Origin: Cryptomeria japonica
Lineage: Eukaryota; Streptophyta; Pinopsida; Cupressales; Cupressaceae
NCBI RefSeq assembly: GCF_030272615.1
Contig: NC_081406.1
Span: forward strand, 164,099,521-164,159,520
Direction: 5' to 3'
Length of the DNA stretch: 60,000 bases
A program made the position numbers and the translations under genes. The notes beneath the pieces were generated by a model that saw only the letters and a list, made by a program, of their open reading frames with translations, searched no databases and was not told the DNA's origin. This document shows positions 11,965 through 22,899 of the stretch, piece by piece (within the stretch, counting starts at the first letter, position 1; each line of letters opens with the position of its first letter).

Positions 11965-14037
11965 TGTAATGTTCCTCTTTAAGTTTTTTTTTGTTTTTAG
12001 CAATAAGAGTTACAAGAAAACACCATAACCCGTTAAGGTTAGAGAAATAATCCAAACTGCTGAAAGGGAACCCTTCCACCTTTTGTTCACTGAGAGCCCA
12101 ATCTAGGAGGGTGAGAGCATACGGTGTTCCGGGGATCGTTAGCACCATAAACCAAACTGAAATCACAATGCATGGGCGGCAAGCCAGCCCCTTATGCTTA
12201 CCCAGCAAGAAAGAAACTAAACTTCTTGGCAGTAAACCAGCCAAGGAAACAACAAGAAACTAGAACTCAATCACTCTACCGCGTATTTTAGTAGGACATT
12301 ACATAAAGTTATCACTCTACCACATATTTCAGCGGGAGGGACAATACATAAAAACTAATCACTTGACCACTCATTCACTGGGAGGACTGAGTTACAAATA
12401 CCAGAAAATAGGCGGCAAGCCTGCCTCTTCCCACTTGTTTAGCGGGTATGCTTACAATTAAGAAATTGGTTGATAGCACAAATATTCAACCTTTAGAAAT
12501 ATAGGAATGATAGAATAGAGGAGAATGCTGAATCACAAAAGATAATATCACCAAACCAGCTCAACACCAACTTCCTCAAATCTGGTACAAATAACAGCAG
12601 GCTGGAAATGCATAACCAGCAGCACTGAATCACACTAAGATGCTCGTATCTCACTCAAAACTCCTTCAATTCACTCCAAATCACTCCCAAACTGACACTA
12701 AGAACCAAGCAACTAAGAACAACTAAAATAGAGCTCCTAAACACCCCAAAAAATACCAAGCACACAACCCAATGCACTCCCAAAAACACACGCCCAAGCT
12801 GAAAAGTACGATTTGCAATATGAAAACAAAGACTCCACATTAAAGGCTGCAAACTTACAAAACACATCGCCTATAGCATAGAAGTTGTTTGAGCCAATAA
12901 CCAGAATGATAGGTCGTACAGGCAGGGAGGTAGGAACGAAACTTTGCTTCAGCCACATAGGAACCAGCAAACACTGAAAATTACAGCAGCAACCCAACTT
13001 CCTCAAATCCTCACACGCAAACCACAAGATCACCACAAAATCCACACAATTGAGCCTCAGCTAGGAGTGATGTCTCACACTCGAAACTGCAATTGAAAAG
13101 TCTAGGAGTTTTTCACCCTCGAAGAAGCCTGGAATCAATCCGACAGCATAACATTATATTTTCTTTTTTTTGATACCAAATGAGAGGCTAAGCACTTGTA
13201 TTTATAGATTTTTCCCTCTGAAATTCAAATGCAAATGGTACCCAAAACTATTGAAATTCAATTTCATTTCAAGTCATAGTCTCCCCTAGACATGGCGTTA
13301 ATTTTCCCAAACTCCTGAGGCAAAGTTCGAACTTTTTCCCAAGTGACAACTTTGCAATATAAAATAATATAAACACGAAATGTTTCATCTTTCTCAACAC
13401 CACCTTTTTAATGCAACTGACTTAGGAAAATAACAATATTGCTGGCAGATAGATATTTTTCCTAAGTTGCCCATAACAAAATTAATCAATAATAAAAATA
13501 ATTAAATATCAAACCTTAGGATAAGGAATTAATATTTAATTAAATAACTTATAACTCCAATACTGATTAATACCAAAATCAAGGATGAATCTGTGCGATG
13601 AAGACCACTGAACTGTGTCGAGTCAGGACCCTGTCCGAGACTGCTAAAATTAGAAATGCTCAACACAGCCACTTACTAAAAATAGTAAGTCAAGAAATAC
13701 TGCTCCGAAAAACATAATCTTCGCACCCAGAGAAAGAGCTTGGAAATCTCAGTAGAACTACATCATCAACCAAACAACCAAACCCTAACTTACTAAAAAT
13801 AGTAAGTTTTGATTTCACCAAAGAATCAAATGCATGTTATGCCACCCTGGAGTTCATGGAAAACCCAGAAGGAAACCATAAGTAGAACTGAAGAATTCCC
13901 TCCTGACAAACCCTAAAAAGCTTGTGCAGAACTCCACAAAAGTTGGAAACCCTAATTCTCCTTTCCAAATAGCCTACGGGTCTTTGGAATAGGCCAATGG
14001 ACAACTGAATGCACATCACTGAGAAGGGGACATTACA
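11965..14037. mobile_element. Solo LTR, 2.07 kb, no coding capacity
   Basis: Ends are inverted: TGTAATGTTCC at 11965 and GGGGACATTACA ending at 14037. Flanks ggttg (11960-11964) and agttg (14038-14042) give a 5-bp duplication with one change. There is no PBS, PPT or second copy. The interior holds two GGCGGCAAGCC words (12172, 12413), a poly(T) run and short meaningless frames on the minus strand. The orientation is not certain. Confidence 0.65.
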
Positions 14038-14159
14038 AGTTGTCCCTATGCATAACTCTTCAAGATAAAGCAAGGGATGAACTTCATGAAGAATAGAAGC
14101 ACAGCTACATCACCCGTTAATGGGTCCCTTGGGGTTAATCCTCTTGAAAATCAAAGGCA

Positions 14160-14590
14160 GAACATTCAATGGCATCCCCCTGATACTAATTGGATTAAGG
14201 TGAACTTTGATGGCACTTCTAAGGGCAATCTAGGAAGATCGGGTGCAGGGTGTGTTGCTTGAAATCATGGAGTGATGGTAGCTAAGTGTGGAATGGGTCT
14301 GGGTATTACTACAAATAATTTGGCGGAAGCTAATGTAGCATTGTTAGCAAATGGTTAAGCGACTGGGTGTGAACAGACTTCAATTGGAAGGTGACTCCAA
14401 AATCATTACAAAAACAATTGTAAAAGGGGAAGCAATGCATTGGCAAATCGACAAAATTATGAAGGTCATTGTTAAACTCTTGAAGGATTTCATGCAATTA
14501 AAAATCCCACACATCCTAAGGGAGGGGAATGTGGAGGTAGATATCCAAGCGAAGGAGGCGGTGGATTTCAATCAAGGAGAGATGAGATGA
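14160..14590 (+). pseudogene. LINE RNase H domain (broken)
   Basis: Reads WIKVNFDGTSKGNLGRSGAG, the first active-site region of plant RNase H domains; then, in another frame, NNLAEAN and GVNRLQLEGDSK, the second and third acidic regions. A TGA at 14260-14262 sits where an arginine codon (CGA) is expected, and a frameshift near 14350 joins two frames. RNase H would remove RNA from the RNA:DNA hybrid during retrotransposition. A host RNase H-like gene is a less likely source given the poly(A) and the flanking duplication. Confidence 0.75.
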
Positions 14591-15005
14591 TTTAATGCAG
14601 GATTGAATGGGAGTGTACCTACATGTTATGAGCAAGCAGGTCGAATTGAATTGATGGGACTTCATCAATAGACATGCGAGTATAGTAAATTCCAATTGGT
14701 GTACGAGGGAGGCGAAGGAATTGCAGAGCAAACATAATATTGTGGCCGAGAAGATTTAAGGCAAGTGGATATGATTGGATCAAGGAGAAAGGACGTTAGA
14801 GTTATGAGCTTGACAGTTGAAATATTTCCAACTTGAACGAAATCTTGTTGAGTTGGAAAATGCCATTTTGCCCATCATCTTTGTGGCAGGAACATTAATG
14901 ACAACTGGGCGGGTGGGCAGCTTATAGATCAAACATGAGAACTCCCATTTACAAACCAACCATCGGGAAGAGGTTGAAAGTGGTGTTGCAGAGCACGGGG
15001 GCAAC

Positions 15006-15728
15006 ATGGAAGCTAACTTCTCCTTGAGAACACACAAGCAACAAGTTGCCTTTTGGGGGAGTATCTCGGATGAGCGGCTGGCAAACCTATTCGTGTTTGA
15101 AGATAAGACTTTTATCTCAAGGGTCAAGATTTTGTTGGGACAGGAGTATCTTGCAAGGGGTTTTAGATACCGAAACAATTCAGACATTGTTTCCCTATTC
15201 ATGGCGTGGTGCCTGGAATTGGAACCGCAAAGGTTGGCGGGAGCAATTGTGAATAGGTGTGTGAAAAAAGAGTGGTTAGGCAGGATGGGGGAGCTCTTTG
15301 CTCTCGTCCGCGACATGGAGGGATTTGTAAGTCCAAACGGGGTTTGGATTCATGTTAGTGAATTTGAACCCCTGCTTCGTCCCTTCCTAATATGGAGTGC
15401 CACGAACAACAAAGAGGTCCGGTGAGCTACGGTGTGGATAGGGTTGAACGGGATCAAAATGTATATCAACTCTGTGGAAGCTTGGGATGTTCGGACAGAG
15501 ATTGCAAAATGGGGACCCTACGAAGAGTCCCAAGCCTTGAAGGCTTGGATGAATCCACCAAGAAGAAAGCGTGGCAGACCATCTGGGAGGAGAAGGGCGA
15601 GAAAGGACCGCATGCTTCTGCTGGGCGAAGGTCCAGGAGGCAATATCAATCCAAAGGACATGATGCAGAATGAGGTTTGGGAGGTGGTGGAGGATGAAAA
15701 AGGCAAGGTAGTGGCAAAGGAGGGATAG
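15006..15728 (+). pseudogene. Unrecognised frame in LINE 3' part, AT-hook-like end
   Basis: One frame of about 240 codons interrupted by a single TGA at 15423-15425, in a CpG-like context. I do not recognise the fold. The C-terminal part has a basic stretch PPRRKRGRPSGRRRARK containing the AT-hook core RGRP, then an acidic tail. It lies between the RNase H part and the poly(A) tail of the LINE, so it is either the LINE's own C-terminal region or host sequence picked up by it. I cannot choose between these from sequence alone. Confidence 0.5.
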
Positions 15729-15960
15729 TTAAAGATAATGGGGGGGTTTTTTGTTTTGTTTTGAAATCTGTATTTACCGTTTAGTATGGGTTTTTTTGGT
15801 AGATAGTGTCGGTTGGGTGGCGAGGGGGTTGTTTTGTCTGTTAATTTGATTGCATGTATAGTCGGGGTTGGAAGATGCCCATTTTTTGAAAAGGGCATGT
15901 ATTCAGATGTAAAAACTTTTATGATTTAATACAATACAAGTTTTACCGATCAAAAAAAAA

Positions 15961-17039
15961 AGAAGCACGACTACATCTATGACCTTAATTGTGAGATGAT
16001 CATGCTAACTATGCCTTAAAGAATGGATAGCTTTAGATATTAGTTCACTAAATCTTATTTTTTGCATGGCAGTTATACCCTAACACAATTGTTCAAGAGA
16101 GGATAAAATGCTATAACATTTGTAAAGAAGCTTGATATCATGATAGATGGCTATGTTCAATCATGCTCTTGTACAAATTTTGAATATAATAGCGTGTGAT
16201 AAGCAACTTGAGGAATGATGAATGTTGTTATAGAGAATACAAGAGCTGTTGATTTAAAAAGTTATTAAGGATCACTTATGATTGCGGACGTGATTTTGAG
16301 GAAAACTCAAATGACGGTATCACTTCATCATTACAAACTATTCATGAGAGGGATACAATTATGTTTAAATTTCTTGCTTGTTTGTTGGATGAATAAGTCA
16401 ATAGTTAATACAATTAGTGACATAAATTTCTCAAAAATGTATAAAGGTTGTATTAATTAGAGAACGTGAGAGATGTTTGATCTAGATGTCTGCATGAAAA
16501 GTTAATAATAATAATAGCTTTACTTATCTTGATGTTAATAATTAGAGTATGTATCCTTCAATACTGGAAAGTGATTGGTCAATGAGGAATTTTAGTGGGC
16601 AATGTGAATGTTACTGACATTGTAGTTACCAAATAGAGGTGAGCCCCCTTTGGGCCATACAGTTTGTATGCATATAAATTGTTATGGTTGGATGTTGACG
16701 TATTGATAGACTTAGGCTATGGACGAATATATTGGATGAATAACATATTTATTTTCCTCTTTAATGACAATTTATAGGCAAACTTTCTATACTCATTACA
16801 TTCTTATACTATCACAACATGATTTGAGCAATTTTACTCTCACATATTCTTCCTTCCTATAGGTTCCAATAGTCCCTATGTTGTTCTTCCCATGTTATTA
16901 TGAGTATGAGACTCATCTTTGCAAAATATGGGCCTAGGGTGATTTAAAACAGGCACACCATTCGGATTATAATCCTTAAACATTTATAAGTCCTCATAAG
17001 GCATACCAAACATATTCAAGGAAGGCACACACATACATG
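15961..17039. other. Interior of outer LTR element, no genes seen
   Basis: AT-rich and without long or conserved frames. By position it belongs to the interior of the 3533-19318 element, between the LINE and the repeat array. Confidence 0.5.
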
Positions 17040-17905
17040 AAGTAATCACGTTGAAACATGTAAGATACGAAGCATCCATTCAAGACAAAAAAAAACATTC
17101 ATCCTGAAAATACATGAATCAATCTCATAAGATACAAAGCACATCCATGAAGCATGATCATAAACACATGGAAAGCATAAAGCAATTGCATGAATACACG
17201 CAAGGCTTGTAGTATACATGCAAGTCTTGGAGCATAAACATAAGTAATGCATGAAGCAATCCCCATAAATACACATAAGGTATGAAGTGTACACATCACA
17301 TAGAAGCGCAAATCATACATATAAAATACATACAAAGTACACACTTTATGAATCAAGTATGTAGCATACACATGAATACATAAGACATGAGTCGTACACA
17401 TGAATATGCATAAGGTGTGAAGCACATAAGGCTAGAAACATCTACATAAAACATGGAGCATACACATAAGGTATGAATACATGTAAAAAATGAAGTGCAT
17501 GTATGAATACATGTAGCAAGAAGCATACACATGAATTCACTTAAGGCATGTAGTATACACGTAGCATAAAGTATACATGTGAGGAATGAAGTAACACACA
17601 TAAACACCATAAGACATGAAGTGTGCACATAAGGCATGAAATAATGGACACATGTAAGGCAAGAAGCAAAACCATGAGTATACGTAAAGCATGAAGCAAA
17701 GCACATAAGGCATGAAGAAGATACATAAAGCATAAATCATACATATGAATACACGAAAGGCATGAAACATGAAGTATAGAGAGGAATACATGAGAAAAAC
17801 ACACGTGGAAAAACACATTAGGCAGAAATCCAACATGTCAATTATGAAGCATGGATAAACAAATACACATGAAGTATACAAATAAATTCACTTAATCCAT
17901 GAAGC
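17040..17905. repeat. Degenerate minisatellite, CATGAA/ACACAT-rich
   Basis: About 0.87 kb of loosely repeated words such as 'catgaagcatacacataagg', with irregular period of roughly 20 to 30 bases. The long Cys/Tyr/Phe/His-rich frames on the minus strand arise from the repeat and are not genes. It sits just inside the primer site, in the leader of the outer LTR element. Confidence 0.75.
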
Positions 17906-17987
17906 ATATATGGGAATAAATGTATTGATAGATCTTATTGACTAGAATGTATTCATTGTTTTAGTATTACCTTGTAGGATGGCAGGA

Positions 17988-18004
17988 TCAAGGCTCTGAT
18001 ACCA
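17988..18004 (-). promoter_or_regulatory. Primer binding site of the outer LTR element
   Basis: TGGTATCAGAGCCTTGA on the minus strand, two bases inside the 5' LTR. It matches the methionine tRNA 3' end and sets the element's orientation. Confidence 0.85.
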
Positions 18005-18006
18005 AT

Positions 18007-19318
18007 TGTACTGTCCCCTACTAGCTTTAAGCTTGTTTTAACCGTAATTAAACTATTTCAATGCACTTATTACTTAAACTAGATTGATTAGGAGACAAAT
18101 CTATCTTAGCTCTTTCCTTAACATAAATCAAATCTATGATATTCCATATTTTTAAATAATTTATCAATTATTTATGAATAAATTGTCAATCCACCATACT
18201 TGACAATTAATTCTATTAGATAATTAATTGTATCATCCATAATTCTTAATACAAAGTTCAATCCTTGTTACTACTCCAGTTTTAAGGAGGAGATGACTAT
18301 GTTGCCAAGTGCTTAGATACCAAACTCAATAGGCTCCCACAAAGTTTATAGATCCAAGCCCTTACCCTATCTTGGGACTATGCTCTCAAGGTTTGCGGGA
18401 CACTGATCCCTACCCTATCTTGGGAATCATCCTATTGGCTGGATTTAGACTGCCCCTCTTGGAAACAACTCAATCCCATCTTAAATACTGACAGTAGTAG
18501 CAAGAATGAAGAGTATATACATTTTCTCTTTAATGTTTATTTAAGAGTTCTTTCTGGTTTTACAATCTAATATACCTATTATATAAATTATTAACACTAC
18601 CATTGCCTAGAACACTAATAATTAGTCTATCTAGTGGTTGTAAGGGCAGACAGATCTGACATGCATCAGATCTGGTCTGCCACTATATATGAGATTAAGT
18701 ATGACTGTCTTACGTATTATAGTCGATATTAATGTTACTATTAAATATTACTATTAAATACTGCATAAGAATATTATCAGGTTGCATATATTAAGCACAT
18801 CCCCATGCATACCACCAAGAACCAAGATGTCACTGCCTGTAACTTAATAACAGTTCTGATTTGATCTGAACGATCTTGCAGACTATTAATGTCTCCTGTA
18901 TTATCAGTCTTAATCCCTTCCATTCCATATTATGTCCCCTCCATGATATGAGACTATACTAATTTATATTTTTCAAAATCGAATGGTTGTGTCTCCTTGA
19001 AAGCTAGAGATTATTCCATCCTTCACATGTCCCCACATAACAAACTGGTGGTAATCATTAACTAATTAGAATCGCTACCTTAGTCAATATCGGGCTTCTT
19101 GAATGTAAAGATAAGTTATTTCATTAATAAATAATTACTTATTAATGCATTAGTATAGATGTAGATATTGGTTAGAAATCGATTTGCATTTCGATTATTA
19201 AATATTTAATCGGTCAGATATGATTATCTCTTCGAAATGTTTCTAAATTAAATAAAATAAATAAATAACTAGTAATAAAATATATTATTATATATCAGCT
19301 TGTTATGGGGACATGACA
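18007..19318 (-). repeat. 5' LTR of the outer element
   Basis: 1.31 kb, homologous to the broken copy at 3533-11821 and nearly free of insertions, so it serves as the empty-site reference for the MITE, the solo LTR and the 49-bp duplication. It ends CATGACA. The flank on the right (CTGAGAGGGGGAG on the minus strand) looks like a purine tract, which is unexpected outside a 5' LTR. Confidence 0.8.
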
Positions 19319-19912
19319 CTCCCCCTCTCAGTCGTAGAATTGTGTTTTACAATCAATTCAGAATAAAGATTTTGGAAAATCGGTTTGCTACAAAATATGC
19401 TTGATTTTAGTAATATTAACTAGTTATTTTAATGGATTTAGTGTATGTTTCCGTATTAGTAGGGATTTACATGAATAGCAAAGATGAATCTCACCCAATT
19501 AGACTGGTGAATAATCAATTTGTAACGGTTAAAGGAAAAATATGTAATTTTTCCATTAAAAAAAATTGAACCAATACAATATCCGGTCAATTTGGCAATT
19601 TTGATTTGTTTGCAGTGTTTATACTGACACAGTTATATCATTAAAAGGAATAGGTATCGAAAGGTTATTTTCTGTACCTTCAACTAGCCTAGAAGACCTG
19701 ATTTCTTCTCTTAAAACATGGATTTTGAGATGTTAAACATTCCTCCAAAACTCAATAACTTTTCTCAGGTCCTGCTTGGTCTTGACATATATGATGAGAT
19801 TTATGGTGGATGTCAAGGTTCTGCACTTTTTCACAGTTCTTTAAAAATAAATTTGATAAAGTCTGTAAATTTTTTTACAAAGTGTAGTGTTTTATAAATT
19901 GATTAGTGATCG
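19319..19912 (-). other. 3' flank / probable 3' UTR of the exonuclease gene
   Basis: This lies directly after the stop codon of the minus-strand gene and before the outer LTR element. It is AT-rich with no other gene. I cannot place the poly(A) site. The LTR element ends less than 600 bases from the stop. Confidence 0.45.
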
Positions 19913-20290
19913 TTAACTCATTCCAGATGGAATAACTTCATCGAATTGTCTTGCTGCTTCAAATACACAAGATGACAATGCATAAAGTTCAGGCATATGT
20001 CTTCTAACTGCTACATATAAAAAAAAATAGATAACTTGCCTTCCAAGATGATATAATGCATCCAAAGCTGCCCAAATCTCTGCTGCTTTTTTTGTAGGAG
20101 CAGAGCGTCCATAGTACCTTCTGCTTTCAAGAGTGACAATGCATTGAAAAAGCATGGTATTACCAGGTCCAGCTATTTTTGATACAGTATAAATGGGTCC
20201 AGGAATATCTGCAATCTGAGTATAATGCTGTAGCTCACTCTTCAAGAGACCTGGTTTTGCGAGGCCCAATAATTCACAGCTTGTATAGAC
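19913..20290 (-). CDS. Exonuclease gene, last exon: dsRNA-binding-like C-terminus
   Basis: The acceptor is ATCTAG before GTCTATACAAGC, phase 0, continuing from the exon ending at 20779. It encodes 125 residues and a TAA. Residues GPIYTVSKIAGPG, then LFQCIVTLESRRYYG and PTKKAAEIWAALDALYHL, follow the alpha-beta-beta-beta-alpha pattern of a double-stranded-RNA-binding motif, with the basic KKAA at the start of the last helix. This suggests the enzyme or a partner contacts structured RNA (inference). The tail RRHMPELYALSSCVFEAARQ runs on to the stop. A GC donor inside it (GAAG|GCAAGT) would leave only a 29-base intron and is not used here. Confidence 0.8.
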   Translation of the reverse strand, partial: VYTSCELLGLAKPGLLKSELQHYTQIADIPGPIYTVSKIAGPGNTMLFQCIVTLESRRYYGRSAPTKKAAEIWAALDALYHLGRQVIYFFLYVAVRRHMPELYALSSCVFEAARQFDEVIPSGMS

Positions 20291-20778
20291 CTAGATTATG
20301 GTCTTGAAACAATTAGACGAAAAAAGTGGATAACTGAATCTATTTTGTATTTTTCACAATTATTTGAGCTCAACATTTCAATCAAAATTCATCTAAGATT
20401 TGCAAACTAGGAAAGCCTCCCGCTCATAATAAACAATTTAGGAAAGTTAGCCATTCAAATTTTTAAACATTTTCATAAGTTACCCAGTGCATTTTTTATT
20501 CCAACAAACCATATGTCCGAAGAATCAAAGGAAATTTTCAATCTTATGTTAGAAAGACATTCAGATATGGCATGTGATAAAAGAGAAAGGCACTACTTCT
20601 TGCAACAAACTTAAAAAATCCCTTTTGAAATCTTATTATCTTCATCATTAACACAACAATTAATTTCTCCAATGCTAAAATATTGGATTCAAAAGCATGG
20701 GCAATATCTCAAATGTGCAATGAAGGATTAAACCATTACAGTTGTATGAGATGATCGATTTCTGAACTATAGACTTAC

Positions 20779-20919
20779 TAGATCCTCCTCAAGTGCATGT
20801 TCTGTATCTGAGTTGCAGCATATGGGTATACGCAGGTCTGATATAGATGCAACCATAGTGTTGAAATTACAATCAGTGCGTGGCACAAACTCACACTGCT
20901 TCATTGACATTTTTGAAAC
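20779..20919 (-). CDS. Exonuclease gene, exon (linker region)
   Basis: 47 codons between acceptor CAACAG and donor GTAAGT, phase 0 at both ends. The sequence is polar, with several cysteines (KQCEFVPRTDC, PICCNSDTE), and has no domain I recognise. It links the exonuclease domain to the C-terminal RNA-binding-like domain. The intron to the next exon is 488 bp. Confidence 0.75.
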
Positions 20920-21129
20920 CTGTTGAGTGCAACAAACCATTGAGTGCAACAAAAATCTCAAGCCTATGCAGTATATTCCAGCTCCATTAGATATTGCATC
21001 AGTAGTTAATGGAGAAGCAACTACTATAGTGCTCCCAAAGACTATCATACCTAGGAGGTACATGGAATTAGTCTGACTGCTAGAAATGGCAAAGTTTATC
21101 CAGAAGATTGTTATTTAGTAATTACAAAC

Positions 21130-21231
21130 CTGGTCATCTACAACTTCACCTATGGAAGCACCAGCTAAATCAGCTTTCTGATGATGGGTTTCAGAATTCT
21201 TCTTGTGTTTCATATAAGTTCTGCAGCATGT
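21130..21231 (-). CDS. Exonuclease gene, exon (basic linker)
   Basis: 34 codons between acceptor TTTTCAG and donor GTTTGT, phase 0 at both ends. It starts TCCRTYMKHKKNSE, a basic stretch just after the catalytic domain, and ends ASIGEVVDDQ. No known fold. Phase and splice sites fit the neighbouring exons. Confidence 0.75.
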
Positions 21232-21417
21232 CTGAAAATGCAAAAACAACTTCATATTTCAAACAAGAAACACAAACGTTAACATCTGAATTGGTGTCTT
21301 GCTTAACAGTAAACCAAAATTACTGTTTTCTTTACCTTAAAACATTTATGAGGACAGTAGATGTCTCAAAGATGAACAAAACACAGGGAGAGATTATTTT
21401 TCATGCAATAAACTTAC

Positions 21418-21537
21418 AACATGGGATTTCCAGTGCGATTTGTGCTGGGTCCCTGCACTTCCATGTGATGAAGGCTCATCACACAAGATATTGAATATAG
21501 CAATCAGCACAGCTGCATCAAGAGCTGCATAGTGCAG
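21418..21537 (-). CDS. Exonuclease gene, exon with motif III (YAALD)
   Basis: 40 codons, acceptor GAACAG, donor GTAAGT. It begins LHYAALDAAVLIAIF. Tyr and Asp in Y-A-A-L-D are the motif III residues of DEDDy 3'-5' exonucleases and help bind the two catalytic metal ions. It joins in phase 0 to the exon ending PLTLSQ at 57295, across the 35.8-kb intron; the joined sequence matches the usual order PL..SQ..YAALDA of this family. The exon ends HWKSHV, also usual for the plant mut-7-like group. Confidence 0.9.
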
Positions 21538-21959
21538 CTGTTCAAAATTATATTTAGAATATGCAATCAGTTTCCATGATAAGTTATAACAGAGAGAGTT
21601 GACAAAAAAATTATCAACAGTTCCGCACGTAGGCACAAGAATAAATAAAAAATCTTGTACTATGAATACACATTTAGGGTGGCAACAAGGAAGCACATAA
21701 TATTCTTGTTCGAATATGATCCACATTACATCATAGATATTAGTAAACGATACAAAACAAAACAATACAATATTAAACGTTAATAATGTCCAAATAGCAT
21801 CGTTTAATTTATATTATCAGATGTTCAGTTGCTTGACTGCTTGTTTAAAAAAATTGCAGAAAAACACACCTAATTGTGAGTTTTAATGAGAAAACCTAAT
21901 GTCAAATAACTCAGAAATTAACACAGGGATGAGAATTTTTTTCTAGAAAATCAATAAGT
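21538..21959. other. Intron sequence without features
   Basis: AT-rich intron next to the acceptor. The frame that appears to extend the motif III exon upstream to 21765 reads through the acceptor and is not coding. Confidence 0.6.
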
Positions 21960-22460
21960 TAATTGCCGAAAACTTGCCAAAGAATCACTTCATGGACCAT
22001 TTCATTTCTCAGAAAATCAAGCACAGCAGCCTACAAAAAATTGACCCTGTTGATGAGCAATTATGTCAGCCTAATCATATGGCTGTGTGGTGGCTCATAA
22101 AAGGCGGACACAACGTGAACCCCTATTGGCATTCCCTTATACATGACATAGAACTTAGAGGGTCTGTACTTATTACCCACATTATTAGGGTTCATGGTAG
22201 TGAACACCATGGCAATGTTGAGTTACACGAAGACCTCCAGGCTGGCCACAATGGAGGTGCTGCCTGGTGGCGGCTCCATGCACAGCACTTCCATTGTGAT
22301 GATCTGCAAGTCAAACTTTGGCTTCTTAGGTTTTATTACTAAGAACACTCCAGCACTATTATGCATATTACAGTGACTACTATGAAGAGCATGACAGCAT
22401 GAAGCAGCAGCATCTCCCCAATGAGAATGTTGATATCTGATAATTCTCACGAAACGTGCC
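21960..22460 (-). pseudogene. NDR1/HIN1-like (LEA_2 domain) pseudogene
   Basis: On the minus strand a hydrophobic segment (VMLFIVVTVICIIVL) is followed, after a frameshift near 22345, by KPKKPKFDLQ and then NIAMVFTTMNPNNVGNKY, SKFYVMYKGMPIGV, FYEPPHSH and RVNFL. This order, one membrane helix then a LEA_2 domain, is that of plant NHL/LEA14-type membrane proteins linked to defence and stress. Stops are at VFV(TAA), LT(TAA) and NFL(TAG); the last replaces an expected glutamine. It is colinear with no intron seen, so it may be a retroposed copy. It has no role in the surrounding gene. Confidence 0.72.
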
Positions 22461-22899
22461 TCCTTATATATGGTTATACAATGACCTGCCCATTACTAAT
22501 TCTAATGTTTTTGTTGCTTTTTCTGCCATTTGATTATTTTTGCAACCTGATTTTCTTGTTGCCTCTTCTTATGCTGCCAAAATCTGCATCATTGATCTAC
22601 GAAAGAATAAAAAACATCTTATCAGTTCTCTAAGTTCAGTTCTATGCATATTTCTTAAAACTAGTTTGTAAATATAAGTGTTTTCTTACATTTGGAAATT
22701 TTGCTGAGTTGCCAATTCTGAGTCAAATTTTAGTCTGCCAAGTTTTGCCAAGTCACAAATTTTTCAACTATTGGTTGAATAATAATTGACATTTCTATTG
22801 TATATATTTCCCTGATAAATGGAATCATTACTCTTTCCCCGGCATCTGTAGTAGTTATCAGGTGGAATCTGGTATAAGAGAAAAAAAGAAAAGAAATTA

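Larger units (their letters stand above)
14113..15960 (+). mobile_element. 5'-truncated LINE with RNase H and poly(A) tail
   Basis: Ends in a poly(A) run at about 15952-15960. It is flanked by a 17-bp direct repeat, AGAAGCAC(AG/GA)CTACATC, just before 14113 and from 15961. A long, variable duplication with a 3' poly(A) is the mark of target-primed reverse transcription. The 5' part encodes an RNase H domain; endonuclease and reverse transcriptase are absent, as expected from 5' truncation. The 3' part carries a second, unrecognised frame. Confidence 0.8.
3533..19318 (-). mobile_element. Outer LTR retrotransposon (minus strand), heavily nested
   Basis: Two related LTRs bound it: 3533-11821 (3' LTR, interrupted) and 18007-19318 (5' LTR, nearly uninterrupted). 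Both begin TGTA on the plus strand and end near CATGACA/CATGATA. On the minus strand a methionine-tRNA-type primer site follows the 5' LTR, and a purine tract (GAGAGGGGAGATC) precedes the 3' LTR, so the parts are in the right order. Flanks are ccccc (3528-3532) and ctccc (19319-19323), a possible 5-bp target duplication with one change. After removing nested insertions the interior is only about 2.3 kb and shows no gag, protease, reverse transcriptase or integrase. It is non-autonomous or badly decayed; Gypsy affiliation is a guess from the LTR and PPT style. Confidence 0.7.

Noticed and set aside
11924-13045. Hydrophobic minus-strand frames
   Set aside because: They lie inside a solo LTR with clear ends and no coding history; composition-driven.
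17046-17881. Cys/Tyr/Phe/His-rich frames on the minus strand
   Set aside because: Translations of a degenerate minisatellite in overlapping frames; no start context, domain or codon bias.
20000-20040. GC-AG intron in the last exonuclease exon
   Set aside because: GAAG|GCAAGT looks like a GC donor, but the next AG gives a 29-base intron, too short for plants, and the frame is open without it.
21538-21765. Extension of the motif III exon upstream as one 123-codon frame
   Set aside because: The part before LHYAALDA does not fit the family, while the exon at 57295-57369 supplies the expected residues in phase with a good acceptor.
21974-22342. Plus-strand 122-codon frame, His/Trp-rich
   Set aside because: Antisense shadow of the LEA_2 pseudogene, which has clear family motifs on the minus strand.
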